DNA from: Dermacentor variabilis
Taxonomy: Eukaryota > Arthropoda > Arachnida > Ixodida > Ixodidae
Assembly (NCBI RefSeq): GCF_050947875.1
Contig: NC_134572.1
Span: 129,068,105 to 129,132,104 of the forward strand
Direction: 5' to 3'
DNA length: 64,000 bases
Part shown: piece by piece, positions 52,573-64,000 of the stretch
Layout of the letters: each line of letters starts with the position of its first letter
How positions within the stretch are numbered: position 1 is the stretch's first letter
Notes under the pieces: model-generated
Database searches by the model: none
Seen by the model: only the letters and a program-made list of their open reading frames with translations
What the model was told of the DNA's origin: nothing
Made by a program: the position numbers and the translations under genes

Positions 52573-55500
52573 AAAATGTCAGAGGCAAACATTTCCAAGA
52601 AGCAATATTGTCTTAACAGAGCCCTTGAAACGCAAGGGCCTGTGCTTTACGAAACTACCTTAGCAGCGGCATCCTCTGGAAAGAGGATGTGCTATGAATT
52701 TACGGGGCTAATAAAATGTAATAAAACATCCTTCAAGAAACCTAGGACTGCTCTGGTGTCCAAAAAAATGGTTCTGGACCAAGAAACACGACGGGAGGAG
52801 AGTGATGTGCTACCGGTATGCTACAAGAAAGTGCTTCTTTCTCTCAGCTTCTGCTTCCCGACACTCCAGGAGGGCGTGGAGATCGGCTAGCCTCTCACCA
52901 CATCTACCGCAAGCTGGAAGTTCATTACCAGTCAGCAAGAAACTGTGGATGCCATATGTGTGTCCTATTCCAAGACGACAGAATATGACATCAGCTCATC
53001 GTGTTTTCGTTGTGGAGGGCCAGGAACCTAACTGTGGCTTAATCAAGTGAAGCTAATTATTTTTTTTTCAGCGTTCCACAAGCGTCCCACAGCGGGTTCG
53101 CAGTTTCTTTTGGAAGAAAGGCTTCAAATATGTGGCAGAGACAGCTGCTGTAGGATTAAAAGCGTGCGACGTAATAGACGTGGCCCATTTGGCCTTCTAG
53201 TACATTAGCCTCGATGCCTCTATGGCCAAGCACCCAGATAAGGACATGCTGGTTAGATATATACGTCCTACACAGAACGGAATGGAGCTCAATGAGTGCA
53301 GGATTTTTGTGTTCACACAGTGACTTCAAGACTTACGACGCTTTGAGAGCCTGTATATATGATTGCTTTTTGAAGTTTTGATTTCTTTATATGCTTCACA
53401 GGCCGACAATAGTGCATAGGCCTCAGCTGTAAAGATGATTGTTTCCGGGTGCAGTGCACCGGATTCCGAGTAGGATGGGCCGACGGCTGCATAAGATACC
53501 CCGCCGTGTGACTTAAAAGCATCTCTGCAAAACTCTGCACGAATACTTGGACTGGAATTCTAGAAAATGTATTCAAATATGTGCCTCCAGCTCGTGTTTA
53601 GTGGCCACTACAAAGGATGTGTCACACTATCAACTGCCACTGCCACGGCGGTGACAGTTTCATTGGAGCCATAGGACAACGTTAAGCACTGTAACACCCA
53701 TTTCCTCCCTAAGGTTCCTTACACACAAAGAGAACGGCTTTCTCACTGCAGGGAGGTTATGGAAGAGTGTGGTAGCGGTCATATCGTTTATGGTTGAATA
53801 AGAAGGATGTTGCATCTTCACGTGTACTTTCAGAAACTATGTAAAACTGCTGTATGACCGCTGCAGATGAATTGACCCCTGAATCGACTCTGCGTAGAGG
53901 CTCTGGATCAGACTTGTCCTGAAAGCACCGGTCACGAGAGGGATCCCCTAATTTTGAACTGGGTTTAGGATTTGTAATGCGCTTAGCATTACGGAATGAT
54001 AAATTATAGCTCCGTAATCAAGGCGTGAGTGGACAAGACTGTTATACAAGTTCCGGAGACACCTTGGATCAGAGCACCTTGTTGCACACGACAGAAGTTT
54101 TAAAAGGTTCGTTGTGCTGAGGCATTTTGTCCTCTGATGCTTAAAACGTCTGTCTGGAATCTAAAATGATTCTTATAAACTTACGCTCGCTGCTCCCAGA
54201 GAGCTCATCACCACTGATTTCAATACTTGGGACTGGAGTAAACGCGTCTCTTGTTTGTAAAGGGTACGGAAATGCACTTTTGTGAGTTTACTTTAAAACC
54301 ATCTTCAATTGCCCGCTTGGACAATCTGGTTCTTCCAAACCGCACTTGTCGTTCACAGATGGCAATGTATATTCCATGGCTTGAAGGCCGTCTGCACATC
54401 GCCGACAGAAACAGGATAAAAATTGTGCGTGGTATGATTGTATCCAAAGAATCCATTTTCACAATAAATAGTGCGCAACTATAAGCACACACCTCTGCGG
54501 CACACCGGTCTCTTTTGTAAATTGCCTAGAGAAAGGTTGGCCCACTCTTTACGCTGAATGTGCGATTAGAGAGCTAACCTTCGATTGTGTTTAGCATGTT
54601 GCCGCGGACAGCCGTCGCCAAAAGATCTCGGAGAATTCCGAAGCGCCATGTCGTGTCGTAAGCTTTCTCTAGGTCTAGAAATACAGACAAAACCACTTAC
54701 GCATAAAAGCATGCATTCCTAATATATGCCTCAATGTGGACAAGGCGGTCTATGGTGGATACGTCGTCTCGAAAACCACACTGGAAGGTGTCCAGTATGT
54801 TTTTTTATCTTCTAGGAACCAGATTAAGCGCCGGTTTATCATTTTTTCAATCAGTTTGCACAGACAACTGGTTAGCGCTATTGGCATGTACTTGCTGGCT
54901 AGGGCCAGGTCTTTGCCTTGCTTAAGAACGGGATGACTGTAGCTTCTTTCCACGAGGATGGGATATACCAAGCCGCCTACATGGCATCGCAAAGAGACAG
55001 GAGCGTTTTCAGTGTTTCAGGATATAGGCACTCAATCATTGCGTACATGACACGATCGCCGCCTGGCGCCGAGTTGTTGCAGCAAGTGAGAGAAGCCTTG
55101 AGTTCAAATAGGCTGAATTGGCGTTTGCAATCTTCATTTCATGCACATTTTCAACCAAGGGTCAGTCGCTCTGCGTGTTCTTTGAACCTCAGGAATTCAG
55201 GAATGTGTGTGTAATGGAACGCACTGGAGGTATATTCGAAGTGTTCGTTCAGACAATCTGCCTGAACTTCTAGGTTCTGAACTTGAGTACTTACTAAAGG
55301 TAATAGGTGTACCTCCCGGTGTTTCAATTTATTTATTCTATTCCACACTTTCGACTTATCCATGTAAGTATTTATACCGGAGATGTACTTCTCCAAACTC
55401 TCTTTCAGCACGTCGGCGTATATCTCTCCTTTGCGACTCTGCTTGCTTAAAATTAATCAGAATTAATCGCGAAGCAATCCCCTAGGTTTCTTTCTTTTTA

Positions 55501-58110
55501 CATTTCCATGCTTTTTGACATTCTTCATTTCAGCACGGTATACGACGTTTATTCACCAGTCCATTAGTTTGACGAGTGCATTTTGTGGCAGCCTCAATTA
55601 TAAAGCTTCTTATATACGCCACACCATCGTCTATATTAAAACAGGCAATATCATCCCACCTTGGATATGTTAGTTCTCGGAAAATTTCCCAGTTAGCAGA
55701 GTCAACTTTCCTTCGATTAAAGTGGGGAGAATTCAGTGGTCACTTCCGTAGGAATTATCAATGAGGCTCCCTCTACGTACGGCGTGAGTGTACTCGACGC
55801 TATGCTGAGGTCTATGGAAGAGTATGTTTTGCGCGCAGCGCTATAGAATGCAGGCTGTTTCTTATTTAAGAAGGCAGGTGCTGGAGGAAAATAGAAAATT
55901 TTCTATCAGGCGACTTCTCGTATCGCAGCGAGAGCCTCCCTACAGAGTGCTAGGTAAGGTTTGGGAAGTTCGAAGATAAAGTTAGGAAACTCTGTTCTGG
56001 AAAGTTGATAGCTAGGAGGGATGTATAAAGAAGTAATTGTAACTAGATTATCAAACGGTACAACTCGTACAGCAACTGCCTCAAGGGCTGTTCGGAGTTG
56101 TATCTGTTGGCAGCTATCATAGCGACACAGCCAGAAGAGGCAATGGCATCGTCGCGGTCTTTGCGAAAAATGGCATATTGCCTCGGAAAGTTTGTGTTTT
56201 CTTATTTCAGATGCATCTTCTGGACAAACAGCACCCTCAGACAATACATACGAAGGAGCTCTTTAACGTCATCAAGCTTATGGACGAGACCCCTGGCGTT
56301 TCATTGCATTATTTGCGCGTCCACATTAAAAATAGGTTTGTGGTGCATGTTAAGGAAATTAAATTGAGGTTACAGAGCCCTTGTCAAACCCCGCGATGAG
56401 GTTTTTTTTTTTTTGAGCGATTGCGAGAATCTCGCCGCTCCTTAGGCCCTGGCGGCGTTTGACCGGGAGTCGTTTCCATCGCCTCCTGCAGGGCGCTGGA
56501 CACCCGCTCTTGTGAGCGGTTTGTTTGGAGAGAGGGCCTCTTCTCAGGAGACGAGAACCTTGACGCCACGAGCCCGAAGGTCAATGGCCCCTTCTGGGAT
56601 GGTGGAGCAGCGCTAGCCGCAGCCGTCGAGGGGGCGGATATGGCGTCACCACCCGCTCACGGTGCGTGGGCCAGAAAGCATCCGGGGCACATTGTGGAGC
56701 CGCCCCCTGAAGCGTCACTTCGGCAAAGATATTCTTGGGCAGGTTAGCCATCCACCAGCGTACCACCTTGAATGATATGTTCTCTGTAACTATGATTGTT
56801 GCGATTTCTTTCTCCTTCCATGGCGGCCAGGACCATCAGTAGGCATCGTGCTCCCCATCACAATTCACACTGTGGAGCGTTCTCGTAAGAAAAAAGATTT
56901 GTAAGGATGTTCATGGGCCCATTTGGCACGAGTTAGTCGGCCTCGGCAGTTCTAAAAACTGTGGCCAAACCTCTGGCATTTGAAGCAGCAAATGGGATTC
57001 GGGATATAAGGTCTGACTCGGATCTTTACATAACCTGCCTCGGTGATCTGAGGTGGCACACTTGAACCGAATGATAGAATTAGATACTTGGTATGAATCT
57101 CTTTTTCATCACGTCTCATCTTAATTCTTTTTACAGTGATGACATTCTGGTCATCCCATGCATCCAAAAGTTCAGTCTCAGTATCTCCCATCAGATCACC
57201 ATCGGAAATGATGCCACGAATGATGTTCATAGTACTTGTGAGAGATGACGCTCACTGGAATCTCCCCGAAAGGCACATAATTAGGTACCTTCCCACGTTG
57301 CTTTTTATCGCGGAGTTCCAGAAGGAGATCACCGCTTGCCAGCCCGGAAACATTATAACCTGAGCTTAAAGCTTCAGTCAGTGATTTCGCAACCAGGAAA
57401 GGTGGGATCATTATCGCTCACTTTTTTTTTCCGAATGTACCAACATGGAATCTTAGAAAAATTATCAACGTGGTGGCCAGAAAACTTGCAGACTTCATCG
57501 GTGCGCCGTCGTTTCGGAAAGCGATCAAGGTGGAGTGGTGGGAAAGAACTTTCCATAGGTGCAGATAAAATTTCGGCAGCCGCGCCAGCCACCCACCATG
57601 AAGCCCAACGAGGGACGCTGCAATACCTGGGAAGGACAGGTCCCGCAAGCGCCATCTGTACGTCAGTGCTATAACCAGCTATGAATAAGCAAGAGTAGTT
57701 ATATAACACAAGGTTAACCCTTGCTGCCGGAAAAAGAAATGGATGTAAAAGAATGAAGAGGACCGGAAATATTGAAAATGAGGGAGAAAGACGGGGAAAG
57801 TAGGAGGAGAGTATAGGAGAAGGCAACTACAGATTTACTCCGGGTGGGTCAATGCGGGGGTGCAGTCTACGTGAAGCCTAGGCCAAAGGGGGTGTGTTGC
57901 CCCCGCCGAAGAGCCATAAAGGTCCCAGAACTCAAGATTGGCTCAACTCATGGATCCCCTTTTCCCTTAACACGGCTAAACCACATGCGGTAAAACGCGG
58001 GAGTGTTCAACCCTCGTGTGCTCGGGGACGCGGTGTCGCAAGGCACCAAACGCCTGCTGGCGCAGACGCCCCTGCGGAGCGATCTGTTGACTTCAGATGT
58101 GCAAATAAGA
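52573..58110 (-). mobile_element. Long I-superfamily LINE with RNase H, heavily decayed
   Basis: Read on the minus strand. A 5' leader ends near 57830 (GC-rich, containing 'tagactgcacccccgcattg'). ORF1 remnants run to about 56950, with the knuckle CCFKCQRFGHSF. Endonuclease remnants lie near 56244-55906 (LVTITSLYIPPSYQLSRTEF). RT blocks cover about 55000-54500: LKQGKDLALASKYMPIALTS, then CLCKLIEKMINRRL, then FLDLEKAYDTTW. RNase H remnants lie near 53580-53390 (SGALHPETIIFTAEAYALLS). There are many stops and frameshifts. It is an older family than the LINE at 19392-25063. Confidence 0.78.
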
Positions 58111-58660
58111 ACCCGGCACAGCGAAGACCAAAAGCTCTGTAAAAGAATAAGCTTATTTCGATCATACTGTAAATTAATAGAGCAACCAAGGGATTTTCAT
58201 TTCCTTCCGACACAAACACACAAAAAGAAACGCAATACTAACGGGAAACTACAATAAAAGCTGTAAACGGCAGTCAAACGTTTTGTATTCAGTAGTTCCT
58301 TGTCGCGTGCAGCACATTATAGAAAAACGAGAAGATACGTTTTCTGCAGTGCCCGGGAACGTTAACTGTTGATGAGATAAACGCGACACGCTAAATTTGC
58401 AGGTAAAAGGTAACGGTTCCTTTCGCTCGATTTCTTCCCTTCTCATCCACTGGTCACGACTGGGCACTATTGGCGATGACGTAGGCGTAGGGCAGGACGG
58501 GTCACTGAAGTAGCGCGAAAAGTTACATTTGAGTATAATCGTTAAATTATCGTCATTCCCAGGTAGCACACAAAGTCTTGAAAACGTCGTATTAAGGGAT
58601 TCAACGTCTGAAACGGATTTTCGACCAAAATCGACGCATCAAAGACGTTCCAAACAAGAT

Positions 58661-58739
58661 AGCTTAAAAACGAGGGGTGAATACGTTTTGATAACGTTGG
58701 AAGCCAGACAGCTTAAAAACGAGGGGTGAATACGTTTTG
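58661..58739. repeat. 30-bp direct duplication in the left subterminal region
   Basis: 'agcttaaaaacgaggggtga' followed by atacgttttg occurs twice, at about 58661-58690 and 58710-58739. Confidence 0.85.
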
Positions 58740-59460
58740 CAAACGACTCAAAACGCCACCGCCACGCCACGGCGCGTCAGCCTCTTTCGCGGCTTCTACA
58801 ATATTCAACAACCCATCAACGCGATCCAACCTTACGCAAGGTGGCGATACCGTCGTCAAATCATGTGACCAAGGTGGCCACGTGATTCGTGATGCCGGGC
58901 AGCCGGGCGAGCCGGGCATAGTCGCGTCGTCATGGCGTCGTCGCGTCACTGCACTCGCATTGCGCTGTGGTGTGTTTGCGGCTGTTCTGAACGTGCTGCC
59001 GCTGCCCTTTGCTATGTAAGTGTTGCAGTGTTTTGCTTTCAAGAAAACGATATTCTGTGATCAGTTTGGGTTGTGCGATATGTTTGTGTGGTCTAATTTG
59101 GAAATCAGTAGTGTTTTCAATTGGAGGGCGCGGAGTGGAGGGCACTAATCAGCTCTTCAAGTTCATTGTCATGTTATGTGAGGTGCCTTTTCACTGACGC
59201 TGTAATTAGGGCGTTAAGGGCAGTATAAGGACGAAAGTTAGAGGGACGAAATCGTGCCTGTGTGTCCCTAGCGTCGGGGTCGGCCGCTATGCGTGATCCT
59301 AACAAGAAAGCATTTTGCAGAATGCGAAAAAAGGCGGCAAAATTTCTGTCTGTGCGCACCTTGCCGATCTCCGCAATAGAGCCGTCATCGTGGTATTTTA
59401 GTCTCCCGTTTAGCAAGAGTTGAAGACAAGGGAACTGGTTCAAACAGGCTTTTTTTTTAA

Positions 59461-59554
59461 TGATTCAGTACTAGTGCGGTATGATTCAGTACTAGTGCAG
59501 TACTAGTGCAGTACTAGAGCACTTGACCTCACCAGAAGGTGAGGTCAAGTGCTC
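59461..59554. repeat. Short tandem repeat leading into a perfect 17-bp hairpin
   Basis: Repeats of 'gattcagtactagtgcggtat' shortened to 'cagtactagtg' units occupy 59461-59516. They are followed by exact inverted arms 59517-59533 (gagcacttgacctcacc) and 59538-59554 around the 4-nt loop agaa. No gene context is known. Confidence 0.85.
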
Positions 59555-61892
59555 GCCCTATTTTCTTCCCTCGCGCTACAGCGCACTGACAGAATTTCGC
59601 GTGCACCATACCGTGCTTTTATCGTTTGCGCTTCAAGTTCTCGATTGTGTTTTCGCCCCCTTTACCCACGTGATGGGTATTTCATGGTATTACCGGGTAC
59701 CACATGTGTCCATATATTGTGTCCAATATATGAAACGGCCAAATTCGATTTTATTTGACGCCTCAAATGGTAGTAATGTACTGAGTCCCTTGTAGCTTTG
59801 TGCTTGTTATCAATTTTACTATTTGGCGAATGGATACAGCATGTACGCTGCATAATTCGCTCGTGGATACTGCATACGTGAGTCTAGTATGCCCTTGGTA
59901 TAAAATAACTTGTATGCTTTAGGTAGTACGATTGTTTGCAGTTTGGGACATGTGTCGGAATGTACTTCGCACAACAGGGCATGTCGCAGTTCTTTGTCCT
60001 TGTGCAACACATTTTCCTAGTGCACGTCTGTGCATTATTTGATACCGGTTTCACACGGGGCTCTTTTAGCCGCTATCCAGTCCGTTACAAATCGAATTTC
60101 TCGGTCGTGATTGGCTCCTCTGCGCAAGCTACGAGAGTGAGCCAGTCGCATCGATAATTTCGATCCGGATCGGGCTTGATCGCGATCGAGAGTGGTCGTG
60201 TGACACCGGTTTTACACATGGCTCCCACATAGGGAACACTTTAAGTTCAATAGTACTGAGTGAAGAGCAAGTGCATATATATGCCAGTGGTGGTATGTGG
60301 GCAAGTCTTTCTGGTGAAGCCAATACTTGTGCATTCAAAAGATTTCTATTACCAGCGTAGTGCATCAATGTGTCTACTTCGACAAAATGGAGCACCAGTG
60401 CAAATATCTGAGCATACCTGTCCAGGGCAGCAAGTGTGTCTACATTGAAACCACTACCAGCATGTGCGGCAGTTCTATTTCCAGCAGCGGGACTGCACAA
60501 TAATCAGTAGGGTGCTCTCAAGCTGTTTATCTATGAAGCTCTGCCTGGACTGTGTGCCAAATATTTTTGGACGTGAAAGTGGGGGTGAATTGGTAAACAT
60601 CAGTGGAACTGTGCCTGGACTTTGTGGCAAATGTTTTTGGATGTGAAAGTGTGAGTGAACTGGCAAAGAATTTGCTCTGGGCTACACGTGTGAAACTTTT
60701 TTCTCATTCAGAGTGCTTTTTTTTTTACTTTAGGAAACTGGAGATGTGCGCAAAGTGTGACATGTCAGTGTGCTAATTAATGTATTTGCTGGTTTGCAAA
60801 TTATTCGTCGCAACTTTATTTTTGCCAGAGAGGTACAACTTTGCCTCTTGTAAAGGGCTTTTTAGATAAAACACTTACTATTTATTATGACCATTGCTTC
60901 CTTTGTTACACAAATGCAGCTTCCAGTGCATTCCAGTTTATTTCCATGTTTATGTAAGTTTCTAATATGAGGCTTGCATATTCATTTCTCACGTTCTGAA
61001 GTGGCAAGATGCAGCATTACTGTCTCATCGTTCGCTGTACTACAGTAGTGTTCACTTGTTACACTTAATCCCCCGTTTAAGTATTCTGTACTAATTTAAC
61101 TTTATTACTTTTTTGTTGTATGGTTATTTTTTCTCGCCATTACCTTCTCTGATATATCCTAAAGGCAATATTTCCAATTTTGCATTGTTCCCATTTTTTT
61201 TTATTCCTGTCACAGGATTGTTTTATGATGGTATGCGGTGGTATTTCTTTTTGTGCTCTTTTCAAGCTTCTAGATGATTGGTAACATTGCTTGGAGGCAG
61301 TTACCATCCAATTCATACTCTTGCATTTTTCAGTCTACTTCTTCCATTTGCTCCGATGTCACTTCTGCATAACTCTAGTCCATCTAATAGCACGCGCACT
61401 TTACTATGATAAATTAAACACTTTAGTACACTCCAGGTTTTTCTGTTGATTTTTGTAGGTGTACTTGGAATTTTGTTTATGTGCTAGTGAATGTTCACTT
61501 TCGAGTTCATTACGAATCCTTTCTGCGACTTTTGTCATTGTTGTTCTTTTACTTCTATTTGCATTTCTCACACAGTTTGTTCGAACCTTGCATAAGCATT
61601 ACATTTTAATAAAGTGTTTTTGCTTTGTCACAGTGTTCTCATTTCATGCACTCTTGGCATGAAGGGCTTGGTCTGGCCACCTGCCAAGACGTGGCCATTT
61701 GTTCTTTGCAGGATGTCATTCCCATTGTGGTTGTGAGCATCGTAGCTTACTAAAGGCGGTATTAAGGATTTATTATTCCTAACAGGCTCATTTTCGTGCG
61801 ACTTGGTAGAGGATGCGCCGGCCATGCGGGGAACAGTGCTTGGCACTGCGCCATGGCTCTTACAGCCAACACCGACACTTCTACTCATCTGG

Positions 61893-62055
61893 GGGGCGAT
61901 TGGAGATCGTTGTTCGAAACGCCCCATCAGTTTCACCTCACGCGATTGGCCTAGGCCGTGCCAACGGGTGCGGCTGACGACGTCTGCGCGGCATAGGCCA
62001 GTCGCGTGAGGCGAAACTAAACGCGTGTTTTGAACAACAATGTCTGATCGCGCCC
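61893..62055. repeat. Foldback element near the right end of the putative transposon
   Basis: Imperfect inverted arms of about 60 bp, 61893-61955 and 61992-62055. Pairing blocks include 'gatcgttgttcgaaac' with 'gttttgaacaacaatgtc', and 'cctcacgcgattggcctagg' with 'cataggccagtcgcgtgagg'. The loop is about 36 bp and GC-rich. Confidence 0.7.
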
Positions 62056-62489
62056 GTCACCCGCGAAAATTAGCTTCAGATGATCGTAAACCTTTCAAGA
62101 CCACTTCTAGACCAGCTTTTTGATAACGTCCTAAAAACGTTTAGAAATTGGTTACGAATAGTTTTGGCAAAGGGATTACTTGTGTCTTTCCCAATCCTAT
62201 TTCTAGACCAGCTTTTCGAATACGTCTTGCAGACCTGTTCTAGATCGTCTCAAGAAAGTAATTAAGCCGGACATTAGCAGAGATATACGACGTTTTCCCG
62301 CCGAAGTTCTCTCATTCGTGTCTTCTTTAACCCGTTTTTATCGTCTTGGATAAACGCTACGAAAACGTTACGTATCTCTTTTGTGCTACCTGGGTTGTAC
62401 TCTACACCGTTCTTGTATTTCCCAGGATTCAACCTACAGCTCCTGTCGAAATTAATTAAACAGTTTCTGCCTGGCAGTTTATGTAAATA

Positions 62490-63140
62490 CCGGGTGTTTT
62501 ATTACGATAGCAATTATGTGGACACTTCAGGAGCAATTATGCCGTCGGCGTCGGCGTGATGTTCTGTATAAAGTCCAAGGGCTGTAACATCGTCGCCGCG
62601 CGCCATATTCTGTATGTGCGAGTGAGAGCGTGGGAAGGTGAGCTGGTAATGGTAGCTCAATCTCGCGTGCAAGGGAGGAAAGGGAGGAAGAAGCGCGCCA
62701 TCTTCCGTCGCGAGCAAGGCACGGAGGCTACGGGGGGGCGTTGTATCCCGGCGGCAGTTGCGTATTGCGCGACCGCGCAGGCCTTGACAGCCATCTGAAA
62801 TGGGAACAGCATGCGCCTAGCGCTGATAGCTTCGTGTGCGCTGTGTACTCGCCGCTTAGTTCGCGTTGAAGCGAGAGGCAGCACGAAGGTCAATCGCTCG
62901 CTGCTGATACCGCACTTTCTCGCTCTAGCGTTTTGACAGCGAGTGTGCGTGGTCATCGAGTGAGATGTGTTCAGGTTTGCCTGTGTGCGTGACATTATGC
63001 ATGTTAATTCAGTTAGTAAGAGAATGTTTACATATTTGTAAGGATGATAAAACTACTATCCTAACTGCGTATAGCTGTGTACTAACTTGCTACCATCATT
63101 GATGCTTCGACTTTCGAGCGATAGCGCGACATTTGTTTTT
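62490..63140 (-). repeat. Dispersed noncoding repeat core, copy E
   Basis: Reverse-oriented core beginning 'ccgggtgttttattacgata' then gcaattatgtgg. It continues through 'gtataaagtccaagggctg', 'gtcgccgcgcgc', 'cttgacagccatctg', 'gcagcacgaaggtcaa', 'gcgttttgacagcgagtgtg', 'catcgagtgagatgtgttca' and 'gataaaactactatcctaac'. It is the cleanest copy for defining the core outer end. Confidence 0.78.
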
Positions 63141-63144
63141 AATA

Positions 63145-63525
63145 TCATATTTACAAATACTTAAATATCGCCTGCGGCAAATAGCATAAATTAAGTCATT
63201 GAGCTGCACATAGATTACTTAAAGAGGGGAAGATTGCTTGCACGACGAACCGAAACGCATCACTGCATAATGCTAAAAACGACGTTGTCCTTTAAAAAAG
63301 ATACGCAGATCCCACGCACTGTTGGAATCGATGTAAGCGAAGCTTTCCATGCTTGATGCTTTGATTGACGATAATTAGGGCGAGGTTGATGGCTAAAGCT
63401 TAATTTCTTCAACGCTTAGTCTAACAGGAGAGTGGCGAGTTGATGTTATACGTTACCTTGCGTGCACCTCTGAGAGGGTTGATCATTGTCATTGCTTCAC
63501 ATGGCACATCCCACCGTGGCAGAAG
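63145..63525. other. Unassigned spacer
   Basis: AT-rich sequence with no gene or repeat boundary recognised. Confidence 0.4.
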
Positions 63526-63527
63526 TA

Positions 63528-63745
63528 TTAAAAATTGAATTATGGGGCTGTACATGCCAAAACCACAATCGGATATGAGGCACGCCATAGTGGCAAACTC
63601 CGGATTAATTTGGACACCGCGATGTTCTTTAATGTTTTCCAAAATCTAAGTGCACGTACGTTGTCTATTTCGCCCCCGTCGAAATGCGGCCGTCGCGGTT
63701 GGAATCAAACCTGCGACCTCGAGCAAATGCCATAGACGTCCGCAT
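63528..63745 (-). mobile_element. tRNA-derived SINE, Ruka-like (copy 6)
   Basis: A reverse-oriented, moderately diverged copy running from 'aattatggggctgtacatgc' through 'gaggcacgccatagtggcaa', 'ctaagtgcacgtacg', 'ttcgcccccgtcgaaatgcg' and 'gccgtcgcggttggaatcaa' to the head near 63745. Confidence 0.82.
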
Positions 63746-64000
63746 GCCAAGTTTCATCCTAGACGCCAGCGCTCGTTTCTCCCCTGTCGGAATGATTTCA
63801 CCTCCCACGGTCGCCGCCGCTTCCCTTCAATATCGCGCCCACGCTTGGCTCGCGCCGCGCGCAGAACTCTCTTGTTTGCGACGGCGCCTCTTCGGATGAC
63901 TGGAAATTATCATTGTGTTGTTAACTACCACAAGAACAATGTAAACACGGAAGGGTTGATGGTTGATGCCACCAGTGAAATTTTGCCGATTCACAAAAAA

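Larger units (their letters stand above)
58558..62394. mobile_element. Putative non-autonomous DNA transposon bounded by 13-bp inverted ends
   Basis: Starts CCCAGGTAGCACA (58558-58570) and ends TGTGCTACCTGGG (62382-62394), perfect 13-bp inverted repeats. Both ends have subterminal clusters of 'aaaacg'/'cgtttt'/'aacgtc' words (58570-58740 and 62100-62380). The interior is about 3.6 kb of AT-rich sequence without a recognisable gene. No convincing target duplication is seen: left flank 'gtcatt', right flank 'ttgtac'. The two ends could also belong to two separate short elements. Confidence 0.45.

Noticed and set aside
49361..64000. Search for cyclic-nucleotide-binding exons upstream of the PKG-like gene
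   Set aside because: Only the exon at 51820-52041 (possibly to 52113) was found. The rest is LINE, repeat and unassigned sequence, so the regulatory domain is absent, beyond the window, or missed by eye.

Overview
The window looks like nuclear DNA of a hard tick (Ixodida, probably a metastriate genus). The evidence is indirect. Coding exons are short and scattered, with canonical GT/AG junctions and introns of 0.4 to 12 kb. Most of the sequence is transposon-derived, and the repeats are ones I associate with tick genomes: six copies of a tRNA-headed SINE resembling Ruka, two other SINE families, RNase H-bearing LINEs and tick-style noncoding repeats. No bacterial gene, CRISPR array or convincing functional tRNA/rRNA gene is visible.

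Two host genes can be assembled, both on the minus strand. (1) A membrane M13 (neprilysin/ECE-type) metallopeptidase starts at 25397 and runs left. Its exons are 25323-25397 (start), 13184-13420 (transmembrane anchor) and 5666-5833 (first conserved ectodomain block). All are phase 0, and the gene leaves the window on the left. (2) A PKG-like AGC kinase runs from about 52.1 kb to a stop codon at 32595. Nine exons join in frame (1122 nt). The catalytic loop reads YRN instead of YRD, DFG is DFA, and the glycine loop has no glycines, so it is probably a pseudokinase.

Layout: 0-1 kb, a 35-bp minisatellite. 2.5-3.5 kb, a LINE 3' fragment. 3.9-12.4 kb, two long copies of a noncoding repeat with M13 exon 3, a gag fragment and a SINE pair between them. 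13-19 kb, M13 exon 2, small repeats and a SINE. 19.4-25.1 kb, a nearly full-length decayed I-type LINE inside M13 intron 1. 25-32.5 kb, intergenic, with a foldback and a LINE tail. 32.6-52.1 kb, the pseudokinase gene. 42.5-49.4 kb, an intact LTR retrotransposon inside one of its introns. 52.6-58.1 kb, a second long decayed LINE on the minus strand. 58.6-62.4 kb, sequence bounded by 13-bp inverted ends. 62.5-64 kb, another repeat copy and a SINE.

The most notable object is the LTR element at 42515-49360. It has 760-bp LTRs that differ at one base by eye, a 4-bp target duplication and one open 1495-codon polyprotein with apparently complete catalytic residues. Although its domains are of Ty3/gypsy type, integrase lies before reverse transcriptase and RNase H. 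That is the Ty1/copia-like order known from Gmr1-type elements.
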